Origin: an uncultured Phycisphaerales bacterium
GTDB taxonomy: Bacteria > Planctomycetota > Phycisphaerae > Tepidisphaerales > Tepidisphaeraceae
Reading direction: 5' to 3'
Assembly: GCA_903871935.1 (NCBI GenBank)
Contig: CAIQIQ010000081.1
Coordinates: forward strand, 62,001 to 126,000
Length of the DNA stretch: 64,000 nt
A model generated the notes under the pieces. That model searched no databases. It worked only from the letters and a program-made list of their open reading frames with translations, and was not told the DNA's origin. The translations under genes and the position numbers were made by a program. Positions 17,207-25,711 of the stretch are shown piece by piece (the stretch's first letter is position 1; each line of letters starts with the position of its first letter).

Positions 17207-17989
17207 CTACAAACGCGCTCCAACCCGCTGCCCATCATATGCCAGGGCCATCCCCGCCGGCAGTTTCGCGCTCGTCACCGCATGCCCCAGGCCATGGGCA
17301 ATATGCGTAAAGAGGGTCAGTTTCGCACCGATGCGCTCTCCGGCCGCGATCGCCTCTTCCAGCGTGAAATGTGTGGAATGCTTCTGCCATTGCAGCCCAT
17401 CCAGCACTACCACATCCAGATCCTCCAGCAGCGCAAACGACTCCTCCGGAATCCGCGACACATCGGTGCAATACGCCATCTTCCCCACCCTGAACCCCAG
17501 CACCGGCACATCGCCATGCAGCAGACGGATCGGCGTCCAGGTTGCCCCTGCAACTTCGAATGGGCCTTCCACCACCCGCCTCACCAGATGCGGCCGGAAA
17601 AGCCTGATCGCCGGATCCGGTTCACGAAATGCATACGAAAAACACTGGTTCAGCACACTGTGCGTTGGCGCATCGGCCCAGACGTCCAACGGTCCCTTGC
17701 GAATGGCATTGAACCGCCGCAGGTCATCCAGCCCCATGATGTGGTCGGCATGCCCATGCGTGAACACCACCGCATCAATCGCATCCACCCCATACGCCAC
17801 GCACGCCAGCCGCAGTTCCGGCGGCGCATCGATCAGCACCCGCGCCCCCCTGTACGACACCACCACCGACACGCGGTTGCGCTTATCCTTCAGATCGCTG
17901 CTCGTGCAAACCTCGCACTTGCACCCGATCATCGGAATCCCCGCGCTGGTGCCCGTACCCAGAAATAGCAACTCAAGCTGATCCATCAC
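17207..17989 (-). CDS. MBL-fold metallohydrolase, PhnP-like
   Basis: A protein of 260 residues. It begins LLFLGTGTSAGIPMIGCKCEVC, with the extra Cys cluster that binds a structural zinc in PhnP-type phosphodiesterases, followed by the metal motif THGHADHIMGLDDLRRF (HxHxDH). Later ligands include the LLHGDVPVLGF His and the terminal FTHIAHG. The PhnP family hydrolyses cyclic phosphodiesters such as 5-phosphoribosyl 1,2-cyclic phosphate; no C-P lyase genes are here, so the actual substrate is unknown. ATG at 17989 or 17986 can serve. Confidence 0.87.
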   Translation of the reverse strand: MMDQLELLFLGTGTSAGIPMIGCKCEVCTSSDLKDKRNRVSVVVSYRGARVLIDAPPELRLACVAYGVDAIDAVVFTHGHADHIMGLDDLRRFNAIRKGPLDVWADAPTHSVLNQCFSYAFREPDPAIRLFRPHLVRRVVEGPFEVAGATWTPIRLLHGDVPVLGFRVGKMAYCTDVSRIPEESFALLEDLDVVVLDGLQWQKHSTHFTLEEAIAAGERIGAKLTLFTHIAHGLGHAVTSAKLPAGMALAYDGQRVGARL

Positions 17990-18195
17990 CTAATGCTCTT
18001 ACTACCAAGAACCTGATGGCGCTACGACTGCCAGCAGGTCTTTGAGACCGAGCCTAATGTAAGCGGCCGTCCCCACTTGTCCACCGCACGCCTAATCGCG
18101 CTCTGCACCGCGGAGCAACGACCGCCACTCTTCCCTGAACTTTCTCTCTCCATCCGGTTGAGACCCGGCCATCCTCCCAATACCATGCCCGTGCC

Positions 18196-19524
18196 ATGCG
18201 GATTGCTTATCTATCGGCCGGTGCTGGTTCGTTGCTCTGTGGAGCGTGTACCCACGACTTCCTCATCGTCGCCTCATTGCGCCGACTCGCTCATGAAGTA
18301 CGAGTGGTGCCGCTCTATACGCCGTTGCACAGCGACATGGGGAATCTCCGCTCCGGCTCGCCCATCTTCCTCGGCGGGGTCAGTGCCTACCTTCGTGTGC
18401 ATAACCCAGGTCTGGCCAAGGCATTGCGCGTGGCTCGGCCGGTACTCGACAGTTCCGCCCTCCTCCACGTCGCCACCCGCGGGATGATCCAGACCTCGCC
18501 GGCCAAGCTCGGCGATATGACGCTCTCAGTACTCCAGGGTGCCCAGGGCCCGCATGCCGACGAGTTTGCCCGCCTGGCGCACTATATTCGCCACGTCGTC
18601 GCGCCCGACGTCGTCGTACTGACCAACTCCATGCTGGCCCCCATCGCCACTCTCCTGAACGAGGAAAAGCCGATTCCCGTGGTCAGTGGCTTTCTCGGCG
18701 AAGACAGTTTCATCATGGGACTTTCCGAGCCGTACCGTGCCCAATGCATTGAACTGATCCGGCAGCATGCCAAGGCGTTGCGGTCGGTCCTGTGTCCCAA
18801 TCACGCCGCCGTCGAACAGGCAGGCATACTCCTGGACCTGCAGCCCGGGCAGGCAGATGTCGTGCCAGCGCCGGTGGATGCAGAGCTATTCGCCCGGCCG
18901 CGCCCCAAGGCCGACGGCACCCCCACCGTGGGCTACCTATCGGTGATCCGGCCGGTAAAGGGCCTCGATGTACTGGTTCGGGCAATGCAGCGGGTGGCCG
19001 ACACGATTGCCGAGCCGATGAGGCTGCTGGTTGCAGGACAGATTGTGGATCCGAAGTTTCTGCGTTCGGTGCGTGACCTGATCGGGCGGTTGCCCGCCCA
19101 TGTGCAAGTGGAAGTTATGGGCGAAGTGACGTTCGAGCAGAAGGTCGCGATGCTTCACCAGTGTGACCTGGTGTGCACGCCCAGCCGGATCGCCGAAACC
19201 CGCGGCCTGTCGGCCATGGAAGCGATGGCCGCCGGCGTGCCTGTCATCGCGCCGGCGATCGGCTGCTTCCCGGAACTGCTCAGCGAAGGAGGCGGATGGC
19301 TCTTTGAACCCGAGAACGTGGAGGATCTCGCCCGACGGATTACACCCGCCTTGCGCGATCCCGAGCAGCGCAAGAGCATGGGCGAACAGGCCCTGGCTCG
19401 CGTCCGATCACATCACAATCCGCAGTCCGTCGCCCAGCAGACCGAGATGACTCTGAACCGAGTACGGCAGCCGCATTGGACAACCCAAACGCCAGCAGGC
19501 TCAAGCAGTGCCCCAGCCATATAA
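18196..19524 (+). CDS. Glycosyltransferase family 4
   Basis: A protein of 442 residues of GT-B fold. The N-terminus MRIAYLSAGAGSLLCGACTHD has the cysteine pair seen in a planctomycete GT4 group. The acceptor half is followed by VGYLSVIRPVKGLDVLV and the donor site ETRGLSAMEAMAAGVPVIAP (E-x7-E). It probably adds a sugar to a lipid-linked or surface glycan. The gene stands alone, with an intrinsic terminator candidate 18 nt after the stop. Confidence 0.88.
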   Translation: MRIAYLSAGAGSLLCGACTHDFLIVASLRRLAHEVRVVPLYTPLHSDMGNLRSGSPIFLGGVSAYLRVHNPGLAKALRVARPVLDSSALLHVATRGMIQTSPAKLGDMTLSVLQGAQGPHADEFARLAHYIRHVVAPDVVVLTNSMLAPIATLLNEEKPIPVVSGFLGEDSFIMGLSEPYRAQCIELIRQHAKALRSVLCPNHAAVEQAGILLDLQPGQADVVPAPVDAELFARPRPKADGTPTVGYLSVIRPVKGLDVLVRAMQRVADTIAEPMRLLVAGQIVDPKFLRSVRDLIGRLPAHVQVEVMGEVTFEQKVAMLHQCDLVCTPSRIAETRGLSAMEAMAAGVPVIAPAIGCFPELLSEGGGWLFEPENVEDLARRITPALRDPEQRKSMGEQALARVRSHHNPQSVAQQTEMTLNRVRQPHWTTQTPAGSSSAPAI

Positions 19525-19541
19525 ATAAGACTCCAAACGAA

Positions 19542-19583
19542 GAGCCCTCCGGCCGTATCCCGGTCGAAGGGCTCGTTCTTTCT
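19542..19583 (+). terminator. Intrinsic terminator after GT4 gene
   Basis: The outer stem is GAGCCCT (19542-19548) paired with AGGGCTC (19568-19574), with further pairing of CCGG/CCGG inside the loop. The sequence after it is GTTCTTTCT, a moderately T-rich tail. The position just after the stop at 19524 fits a terminator for the glycosyltransferase transcript. Confidence 0.6.
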
Positions 19584-19933
19584 GGACCTATCGGCCATAC
19601 AGCGGCGATGCCATTCTTCGCGTCCATGCAAGCACGAACGCCCGAATCTCTAGCAGTGTTCACCGCCGGCACGATAGAGCCCATCTGCAGTTGGGCTGCA
19701 AGGGATTATTCGAACCTGTGTCTGCACTCTATCATCCCCTGCTCCAATCCACACATTCTAGCATCGTCCGCCCCAGGCGCTCACGCCAATTCCGATGGAA
19801 TTGCGATGGCCGATAACCCCAGCGACGTTGCCAAGTCGCTCCAGCATGCTCAGCAGTAAAGCAGCGCGGCACCAGAGTTGATCAAACGCCCGCATGACTT
19901 GAACCCCGCTGCCCGCAGAGAGCATATCGCGTT
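19584..19933. other. Intergenic, nothing recognised
   Basis: About 350 bp between convergent transcripts. An open frame crosses it on the plus strand (to 19859), but it begins inside the glycosyltransferase gene and runs through the terminator hairpin, and I do not recognise the translation. Two TTCGAA/TTCAAG T-loop-like strings were checked and do not form tRNA arms. Confidence 0.6.
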
Positions 19934-20803
19934 CTACAACTCGTAGCGATCGGATGGCACCAAAGAACTCAGATCCTGATCCATTCGCGGATCTGCATAC
20001 TCCGGCCCTCGCGTGCGCGCGGTGAAGATGGCAATCAGAGCGAAGATGACCGATACGCCCACGCACACCAGCGTTACGGCCATGCCCAGCGTCGGGGCGG
20101 CAAAGAGATCCTTCAGCATCTGCAACGCATCGCCAAGCGTAAATGCCGGTTGGTATTCGCGCCCGATGCCGAATTTGAATGACCCGGCAACCGCTCTGGC
20201 CATATCCCGAAGCCGATCGGAGCCTCGGCCATGTTCATACAGAGTGACTTGTACGATCGCATCGCGCCCAAAGAATCCCCACTGCCGCGAGCGGATCAGA
20301 CCCACTTCGCTGAGATTGCTGGTGGAACTCCACATGTAGCGACGGTTCTCGTGCTCCATATTCAGCACGCCATCGAGACTCTCAAGTTCCGCGCCCCCCT
20401 CCATGATCTGGCTGTCAGGGCTGTATGGATTGGCCGGGTCCAAGCCGGTGTTCATCTTCACAATACTGCGGATCTCGTCATCGCTGACCTGCTGGGCATA
20501 GCCAATGCCGGAGTATGGCACGACTTCGACGATGATGAACGGATACTCAAACGGCTTGGCGTTGCGTTTGGGTTGAAAAGCAACATCGATCGTGCTTCGC
20601 TGGGTTCGGACAATCGGCAGGTCAGGGCTGCGCACCGCAAGAATGTCGTCGGGCACCTGCGCCCAGTCATCCGGAACACTCACCGAATAGCCATATGCGA
20701 AACTGTGGTAGCTGTAAGCAAATGCCGGCCGCGCCCAGGCAAGTAGCGCGCAGACAATCAGCACTCCTCCGGCGAAGCGAAGTTGCCCGACTGCCTTCCG
20801 CAT
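19934..20803 (-). CDS. Exported single-pass membrane protein, unknown function
   Basis: A protein of 289 residues. A signal peptide (MRKAVGQLRFAGGVLIVCALLAWARPAFA) precedes a domain opening YGYSVSVPDDWAQVPDDIL, a pattern found in PsbP-like and other stress-type lipoprotein domains. A transmembrane helix near the C-terminus (GMAVTLVCVGVSVIFALIAIF) leaves a short charged cytoplasmic tail. GGCAGGTAAG precedes the ATG at 20803, which is preferred over the longer start at 20824. I cannot name a function. Confidence 0.75.
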   Translation of the reverse strand: MRKAVGQLRFAGGVLIVCALLAWARPAFAYSYHSFAYGYSVSVPDDWAQVPDDILAVRSPDLPIVRTQRSTIDVAFQPKRNAKPFEYPFIIVEVVPYSGIGYAQQVSDDEIRSIVKMNTGLDPANPYSPDSQIMEGGAELESLDGVLNMEHENRRYMWSSTSNLSEVGLIRSRQWGFFGRDAIVQVTLYEHGRGSDRLRDMARAVAGSFKFGIGREYQPAFTLGDALQMLKDLFAAPTLGMAVTLVCVGVSVIFALIAIFTARTRGPEYADPRMDQDLSSLVPSDRYEL

Positions 20804-21135
20804 GCTTACCTGCCTCAACAGCATCCTCTATGCAGTTCACCGTCGAACACACACAGAGGTCCTCTGCCGCAATCTTCCAGGCACCTGGAGTTACCGCAAC
20901 AACTCTGGCGGCAACCGCAGCTTCCATGATCACATCTTCATTTATACCGTCTGCAGAGGCTGGTTGAAATAAGAAATGCTGCGATTGTCAGATTCGTAAT
21001 ATTGGCAAATTCCATCGTAACTACATTGTAAATATAGTCTTATGGAGAATAGTGTCGGTTCCACAGTGTAGTGCAATCCACACTCGCAACGGGAGATTTG
21101 CACATCCAACTTATCCACGGTAGCCAGCCCGGCCT
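20804..21135. other. AT-richer intergenic region
   Basis: About 330 bp between the exported protein (read leftwards) and the stop of the CCA-adding enzyme gene, so it should hold the promoter of the exported protein. Positions 20960-21060 are clearly AT-richer than the flanks. TTATCCACG at 21111-21119 is one base off the DnaA box. No gene or hairpin seen. Confidence 0.6.
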
Positions 21136-22428
21136 TTACTTGCAGCGCGCCAGTTGGAACGCCAGGGCCAGCGCTGCTGCACGGTCGGCAATCTGATCCT
21201 CAAGCTGCGCATCGTAGACGGCATCCAGTATCCGCCGGAAGGCCGGACCCGGTTCAAGGCCCAGTTCCTGCAGATCATCGCCGTTGATCAGTGGCTCGGG
21301 CGCCACTACGGTTCCGTGAAGCTTGTCCAGTTCTGCAAGCACCGTGGCGATGCGCTGCTGATGCTGGCCGGTCTTCGCAATGGCCTCAAGCAGGCGACGT
21401 GAGTCGGCCGCTGTCGCCCGGGCGGCAAGACGCTTGTACCTGGCCGGTCGAAGCTCTTCGCGCAGCATCATGGCCGCACCGCTGAGCGCTCCGTGCATCA
21501 CGTCAAGCTCGCTGTTGCTGATCTTGAGTGCTTGGCGAAACGCTCTCTCGCTATGAGTTATCTCCGTGTGGTCGAGCAGGTGTGCGACATCCGCAGTTAC
21601 CGGCTTGGTGTGCGCGCGATAGGAGAGCCCCCCGGCCGCAAGCGCCAGTCCGAAACTGATCTGATCATCGGCCGGCAATTGCGCGAACGGACAGCGTCGC
21701 CGGTCATATTCCGCGGCTTCTGCCGGCGGCAGAAAACGGCAGATGGTGTCAATCAGGGCGAAATCCCAAAGCAACTGCCACGCGGTGAGGCGGCTCGTGC
21801 CCGTCAGCATGTTCCGCAATTCATCAGCGATCCGCTCCGGGCTGATCCGCTTGAGCAGTGGCGCGTGAGCTCGGATCGCCTGCGCAGTGGCCGGGTCGAT
21901 CTCAAGAGCAAACCGTGCGGCAAATCGCACTGCCCGAAGCAGGCGCAGATGGTCCTCTGCAAAGCGGTCCTCGGGTATGCCAATGGCGCGCAGTCGCCGA
22001 GCCTTGATGTCTTCCTGGCCGCCGACAAAATCGATCACCCGGCCCGCAACAGGATCAAGGAAAAGCCCATTGATTGTAAAGTCACGACGTTGCGCATCCT
22101 CCTGCGCAGTTGCGAATTTCACCCGGCTGGGCCGCCGACCGTCCTGATAATCGAACTCCGTACGAAAAGTGGCGACCTCAATGGTGCTGCGATGATGCCG
22201 GACAAGGATCACGCCAAAGGCCTGGCCCACGGCCTGCGTCTTGGGGAAAAGCGCTCGCACGACCTTGGGCGCAGCGCTCGTGGCGACGTCGAAATCCTTT
22301 GGCTCCAATCCCATCAGCTCATCGCGCACACACCCGCCGGCAAAATACGCCTCATGCCCCGCATCGCGCAGGCGCTGCAATACCGCGATGGCATCGCTAC
22401 GGAAGCTCGGTGGCTTGGAGTTGGGCAT
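21136..22428 (-). CDS. CCA-adding tRNA nucleotidyltransferase / poly(A) polymerase family
   Basis: A protein of 430 residues. The head domain has GGCVRDELMGLEPKDFDVATSA (nucleotidyltransferase G-G-x-V-R-D and the catalytic D-x-D), then QRRDFTINGLFLDP and EDHLRLLRAVRFAARF, which belong to class II CCA enzymes. The C-terminal part matches the bacterial RNA-binding region. The tRNA-Lys gene in this window encodes no CCA end, so such an enzyme is needed. The start is uncertain: ATG codons at 22497, 22452 and 22428 are in frame and none has a good ribosome site; conservation starts after the last. It could also be annotated pcnB-like. Confidence 0.88.
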   Translation of the reverse strand: MPNSKPPSFRSDAIAVLQRLRDAGHEAYFAGGCVRDELMGLEPKDFDVATSAAPKVVRALFPKTQAVGQAFGVILVRHHRSTIEVATFRTEFDYQDGRRPSRVKFATAQEDAQRRDFTINGLFLDPVAGRVIDFVGGQEDIKARRLRAIGIPEDRFAEDHLRLLRAVRFAARFALEIDPATAQAIRAHAPLLKRISPERIADELRNMLTGTSRLTAWQLLWDFALIDTICRFLPPAEAAEYDRRRCPFAQLPADDQISFGLALAAGGLSYRAHTKPVTADVAHLLDHTEITHSERAFRQALKISNSELDVMHGALSGAAMMLREELRPARYKRLAARATAADSRRLLEAIAKTGQHQQRIATVLAELDKLHGTVVAPEPLINGDDLQELGLEPGPAFRRILDAVYDAQLEDQIADRAAALALAFQLARCK

Positions 22429-22559
22429 GACCGGTTCGGGCACAGCGATCATCCTATAGCGATATCCGTTCACCGCAAAGTCGAACCGGCGTTTCACTGG
22501 TTCTCAATGCGGTGCACGATGGGTATCCTCGCATTTGGTCATTTAACAGGAAAAAGAAT

Positions 22560-23177
22560 ATGGCACGCATACAGATCGTCTTTCACAGTCTATACGGACA
22601 CGTTTGGCGCATGGCCGAGGCGGTGGCCGCCGGCGCCAAGGAATGTCCCGGCACACAGGTTGAGATCTCCCAGGTCAAGGAACTGCTCAGTGATGATATC
22701 CTGGAGAAGATGCACGCCCGCGAGGCGCGTAAACAGTTCGCCCATATACCGCTTGCCGATTCTCAGCACCTGGTTGAGGCCGATGCGATCATTATCGGTT
22801 CGCCGACTCGCTTCGGCAGCGTCACCGCATCGATGCAGAACTTTCTCGACGCCACCGGCTCGCTCTGGGCGACCGGCAAACTGATCGGCAAAATCGGCAG
22901 CGGCTTCACTTCCACGGCCTCTCAGCACGGCGGCCAGGAGACCACGTTGCTGGGCCTCTACACCTTCTTCATCCACCAGGGCATGATGATCTGCGGCGCC
23001 CCCTACAGCATTCAGGAACTGCTGAACCTGAGCGAGATCACCGGCGGATCACCCTACGGCGCAACCACAATCGCCGGTGATCATGGTCAGCGGTTGCCCA
23101 GCGAGAATGAACTGACGATCGCCCGCAAACAAGGAAAGCATGTGGCCGAGATGACTGCGAAACTTACGCGTGTGTAG
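22560..23177 (+). CDS. wrbA: NAD(P)H:quinone oxidoreductase, WrbA family
   Basis: A protein of 205 residues, the usual WrbA size. The flavodoxin fold has the FMN phosphate loop HSLYGHVWRMAEAV, then GSPTRFGSVTASMQNFLD and the WrbA block GKIGSGFTSTASQHGGQETTLL. Family members reduce quinones by two electrons with NAD(P)H and FMN, protecting from oxidative stress. CAGGAAAAAG precedes the ATG. It is convergent with the MazG-like gene, 8 nt apart. Confidence 0.93.
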   Translation: MARIQIVFHSLYGHVWRMAEAVAAGAKECPGTQVEISQVKELLSDDILEKMHAREARKQFAHIPLADSQHLVEADAIIIGSPTRFGSVTASMQNFLDATGSLWATGKLIGKIGSGFTSTASQHGGQETTLLGLYTFFIHQGMMICGAPYSIQELLNLSEITGGSPYGATTIAGDHGQRLPSENELTIARKQGKHVAEMTAKLTRV

Positions 23178-23185
23178 CGTCAGAC

Positions 23186-23539
23186 TCAGTCCAGTTCCGT
23201 ATACTTCTTCGCTTTCCCATGTGCTTTGTGCACGGGGTACTTCGCCTCGTTCTTGGCAATCTTCGCGGCGAATGCCTTGCGCAGGTCGATGTCGTGATCG
23301 TGGGCAATTACCAGGACCCAATAGAGCACATCGCACAGTTCATCGCCGAGTTGCTCACGGTGCTTCTCTAGATGCTGCTGTAGTTCCTCGCCGCTTTTCC
23401 ACTGCATCAGTTCCAGCACCTCGGCCGCCTCCAGCGACATGGATAACGCCATGTCTTTGGGGTTGTGGAACTGCTTCCAATTCCGCTCATCGCGGAACTT
23501 GCAGGCCAAGACAGTCAGGCGGTCGATCACATCAGGCAT
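23186..23539 (-). CDS. MazG-like nucleotide pyrophosphohydrolase
   Basis: A protein of 117 residues, the size of single-domain all-alpha NTP pyrophosphatases (RS21-C6/YvdC type). The Mg2+ site is visible as SLEAAEVLELMQW followed by LGDELCDVLYWVL (ExxE and ExxD). Such enzymes hydrolyse (deoxy)nucleoside triphosphates, often non-canonical ones, to monophosphates. The ATG at 23539 is 4-6 nt after GAGG and overlaps the end of plsC by 8 nt, so it is the last gene of the cmk-plsC unit. An ATG at 23545 is also possible. Confidence 0.87.
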   Translation of the reverse strand: MPDVIDRLTVLACKFRDERNWKQFHNPKDMALSMSLEAAEVLELMQWKSGEELQQHLEKHREQLGDELCDVLYWVLVIAHDHDIDLRKAFAAKIAKNEAKYPVHKAHGKAKKYTELD

Positions 23540-24311
23540 CTTCATCCTCACTGTTGATCGGCTGATCATCGCTACCGGGGAGTCTACGACCATGCTGGGC
23601 ATACCACTCCGGCCAGCCGGAAGTGCCGCGGCGATTGCGCAGATCGATGGTCAGTTCCTCCAGAGCCTTGGTCACGGCGGCGACGATCTCCTGAGCGTTC
23701 ATCTGGCTGACATCGATCGGCTTGCCAAAGAGGATGTGCACGGGATGGACACCGGGGAACTTCTTTCGCCGGGGCCATGCGTGATAGGCGCCGTCAATCA
23801 CGGCTGGCAATATCGGCACACCAGCTTTGCGCGCGACCAGGGTAAAACCGCGTTCCAACGTCCTGAGATCGCCATCTGGCGAGCGGTGGCCTTCGGGGAA
23901 AATGGTCAGGACGTAGCCGTCTTTCAGTCGATCGATAGCCTGGGTAACGGCTGCGCGATCGCCCTTGCCCTGCTCGATCGGGAATGCGTTCAGGTTGCGG
24001 ATGAACCAGCCGAGAAAGGGATTCTTGAACAGGTACGCGTTGGCCAGGAACGCCGTCGGTCGGCGCGGGAGCGCGCCCAGCAGAGCCGGGTCAAGATAAC
24101 TCTGGTGCGATGATGCGATCATCACTCCACCCGTCTTGGGCATATTCTCCAGGCCATAGACCTTCAGACGATAGATGATCTTGAAGGTCAGATAGGCACT
24201 TGCCTGGATGAACCACCAGAACCACGCCCGTGTCGCAGGCGTGCACCGCCACACGCGGATCTCGCGGAGAAAAGTCGTGCGGTTGGGTTCGTATTCGAGA
24301 GTCGTGCTCAT
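23532..24311 (-). CDS. plsC: 1-acyl-sn-glycerol-3-phosphate acyltransferase (PlsC family)
   Basis: A protein of 259 residues with the acyltransferase signature HQSYLDP (H-x4-D) and the FPEGHRSPDG block that binds the phosphate of the acceptor. An N-terminal hydrophobic stretch (FWWFIQASAYLTFKIIY) should dip into the membrane. It makes phosphatidic acid in phospholipid synthesis. The ATG overlaps the cmk stop (ATGA), and the 3' end overlaps the MazG-like gene, so translation is probably coupled. The cmk-plsC order is common in bacteria. Confidence 0.92.
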   Translation of the reverse strand: MSTTLEYEPNRTTFLREIRVWRCTPATRAWFWWFIQASAYLTFKIIYRLKVYGLENMPKTGGVMIASSHQSYLDPALLGALPRRPTAFLANAYLFKNPFLGWFIRNLNAFPIEQGKGDRAAVTQAIDRLKDGYVLTIFPEGHRSPDGDLRTLERGFTLVARKAGVPILPAVIDGAYHAWPRRKKFPGVHPVHILFGKPIDVSQMNAQEIVAAVTKALEELTIDLRNRRGTSGWPEWYAQHGRRLPGSDDQPINSEDEDA

Positions 24312-24979
24312 GCTTGCTTTTGCACCTGCTGCGCGAGTGCGATGATCGCGTCGGTCACCTGTTGCTGCGTCAAGAGGGTGGTGTCGATCCGCCTGGCATC
24401 GGCGGCGGCCGCGAGCGGTCCCACCGACCGGCCGGAATCGCGTGCATCGCGTTCGCGAATCTGCTCCAGAAGCGCCGCGTAATCAACCTTCTGGCCCTTG
24501 GTCTCAAGCTGCAACTTGCGGCGTTTGGCTCGCTCTTCGGGCGTGGCATCGAGATAGATCTTCAGTTCCGCATTGGGGAATACCACCGTGCCCTGATCGC
24601 GGCCTTCGGTTACGAGCTGGGGCCGATTCCGCCCGACCTCTTGCTGCAGTTTCACCATAGCGCTGCGCACGCGAGGCACCACGGCAACCTTGCTGGCGCC
24701 GCTGCTGACTTCCTCGCTACGGATCTGGTCGGCCACATCCTGCCCGTCCAGGCGAACCCGCGGCGGCGTAGCCGACCAGTCGAAATCCACCTTCACCGAT
24801 TCGGCCAACGCGCCAAGCGCGTCAGCATCGTCAAGGCGAGTGCGGCGGCGGATGGCCGCCAGGGCAATGGCGCGATACATCGCACCGGTGTCCAGGAAGC
24901 CCAAGCCCAAGCGGCGCGCCACCTCTTGGGACACGCTGCTCTTGCCAGTGCCTGCAGGGCCATCAATTGTGATGATCAT
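24308..24979 (-). CDS. cmk: Cytidylate kinase
   Basis: A protein of 223 residues. P-loop GPAGTGKSS at residues 7-15, then the CMP-kinase block LGLGFLDTGAMYRAIALAA, the TEGRDQGTVVFPNA motif and the LID-type stretch SAERAKRRKLQ-like (TPEERAKRRKLQ). It phosphorylates CMP and dCMP. The start at 24979 is set by the family N-terminus (MIITIDGP); an in-frame ATG at 25027 would add 16 residues that derive from a GGATGAA inverted repeat. No clear ribosome site precedes 24979, so the inverted repeat could influence its translation. Confidence 0.92.
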   Translation of the reverse strand: MIITIDGPAGTGKSSVSQEVARRLGLGFLDTGAMYRAIALAAIRRRTRLDDADALGALAESVKVDFDWSATPPRVRLDGQDVADQIRSEEVSSGASKVAVVPRVRSAMVKLQQEVGRNRPQLVTEGRDQGTVVFPNAELKIYLDATPEERAKRRKLQLETKGQKVDYAALLEQIRERDARDSGRSVGPLAAAADARRIDTTLLTQQQVTDAIIALAQQVQKQA

Positions 24980-24988
24980 GGGTGCAGG

Positions 24989-25038
24989 AAGGATGAAGGA
25001 TGAAGGCGCGCGGGCTCGCCGCTTCATCCTTCATCCTT
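24989..25038. repeat. Perfect 17-bp inverted repeat made of GGATGAA units
   Basis: The left arm AAGGATGAAGGATGAAG (24989-25005) is the exact complement of CTTCATCCTTCATCCTT (25022-25038), with a 16-nt GC-rich loop. Each arm is a tandem of a 7-bp unit, and one more unit follows at about 25043-25049. It lies between the thuA-like stop and the cmk start on the minus strand, so its RNA would fold just before the cmk start codon. Confidence 0.75.
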
Positions 25039-25054
25039 CTGCCTTCATCCTTTG

Positions 25055-25711
25055 CTATTTCGCTGCCCACAGCATGCCGCGTCGCTGCATCGTCAGGCAG
25101 GGCTCGGCTTCCATGATGTCGGCGTGGTGGCCAAGGCTGTTGTAGAAGACCTTGCCCGCGCCGTACATCTTCGTCCACACCACCGGCATATCGAACTGGC
25201 CGTTGCCCACGTGGGGGCCGTCGGCAACCGGGAAGCGGGTGGTCGCCAGCACGCGAACGGCCGGGTCCACGTGCATGTAGTACTGCTCGGAGGAAACGTC
25301 AAAATCGCAGATTCCGGCGGTGATGTCATGCTTCACGTTCGTCATGCTGACGCGGTGCCTGGTGCCGTCATTACCAGGGTGCGAAACCCACTGGCCGCCG
25401 GTCATGAACTGCCATTCCGTATGGTCGCGGAACGCATCGCACATGCCGCCATGGCAGCCGGCGATGCCCACACCGGCCTTGACCGCCTTGAAGACGGGGT
25501 TGGCCTGTTCGCCGGTGATCTTGCCCATCGTCCAGATCGGGACGATCAGGTTCAGGCCCATCAGCTTGGCTTCATCTTTGAAGGCGTCGAGAGTGTTGGA
25601 GACCTCGACGTCGAACTTCTCCTCCTTCAGAACCCGTTCAAACAGCTTAGCCAGTTTCTCGGGCTCATGTCCATCCCAGCCACCCCAGACGATCAACGCT
25701 TTCTTATTCAT
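25055..25711 (-). CDS. ThuA-domain (trehalose-utilisation-like) protein
   Basis: A protein of 218 residues of the class I glutamine-amidotransferase-like ThuA family. Seen are KALIVWGGWDGHEP at the N-terminus, the GVGIAGCHGGMCDAFRD block at the position of the nucleophile elbow, and VWTKMYGAGKVFYNSLGHHAD near the end. Family members are linked to disaccharide or polysaccharide metabolism in planctomycetes, but no precise reaction is known for most. AGGAGT 6 nt before the ATG at 25711 sets the start. Confidence 0.87.
   Translation of the reverse strand: MNKKALIVWGGWDGHEPEKLAKLFERVLKEEKFDVEVSNTLDAFKDEAKLMGLNLIVPIWTMGKITGEQANPVFKAVKAGVGIAGCHGGMCDAFRDHTEWQFMTGGQWVSHPGNDGTRHRVSMTNVKHDITAGICDFDVSSEQYYMHVDPAVRVLATTRFPVADGPHVGNGQFDMPVVWTKMYGAGKVFYNSLGHHADIMEAEPCLTMQRRGMLWAAK

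Noticed and set aside
19476..19859. 127-codon frame overlapping the GT4 3' end
   Set aside because: It crosses the terminator hairpin and has no recognised domain or ribosome site.
19680..19900. tRNA-like T-loops (TTCGAA, TTCAAG strings)
   Set aside because: The flanking bases do not pair as a T-arm and there is no acceptor stem or anticodon arm.
21493..22884. 463-codon open frame on the plus strand opposite the CCA-adding enzyme
   Set aside because: Overlaps two solid genes (CCA enzyme and wrbA) and has no recognisable domain.
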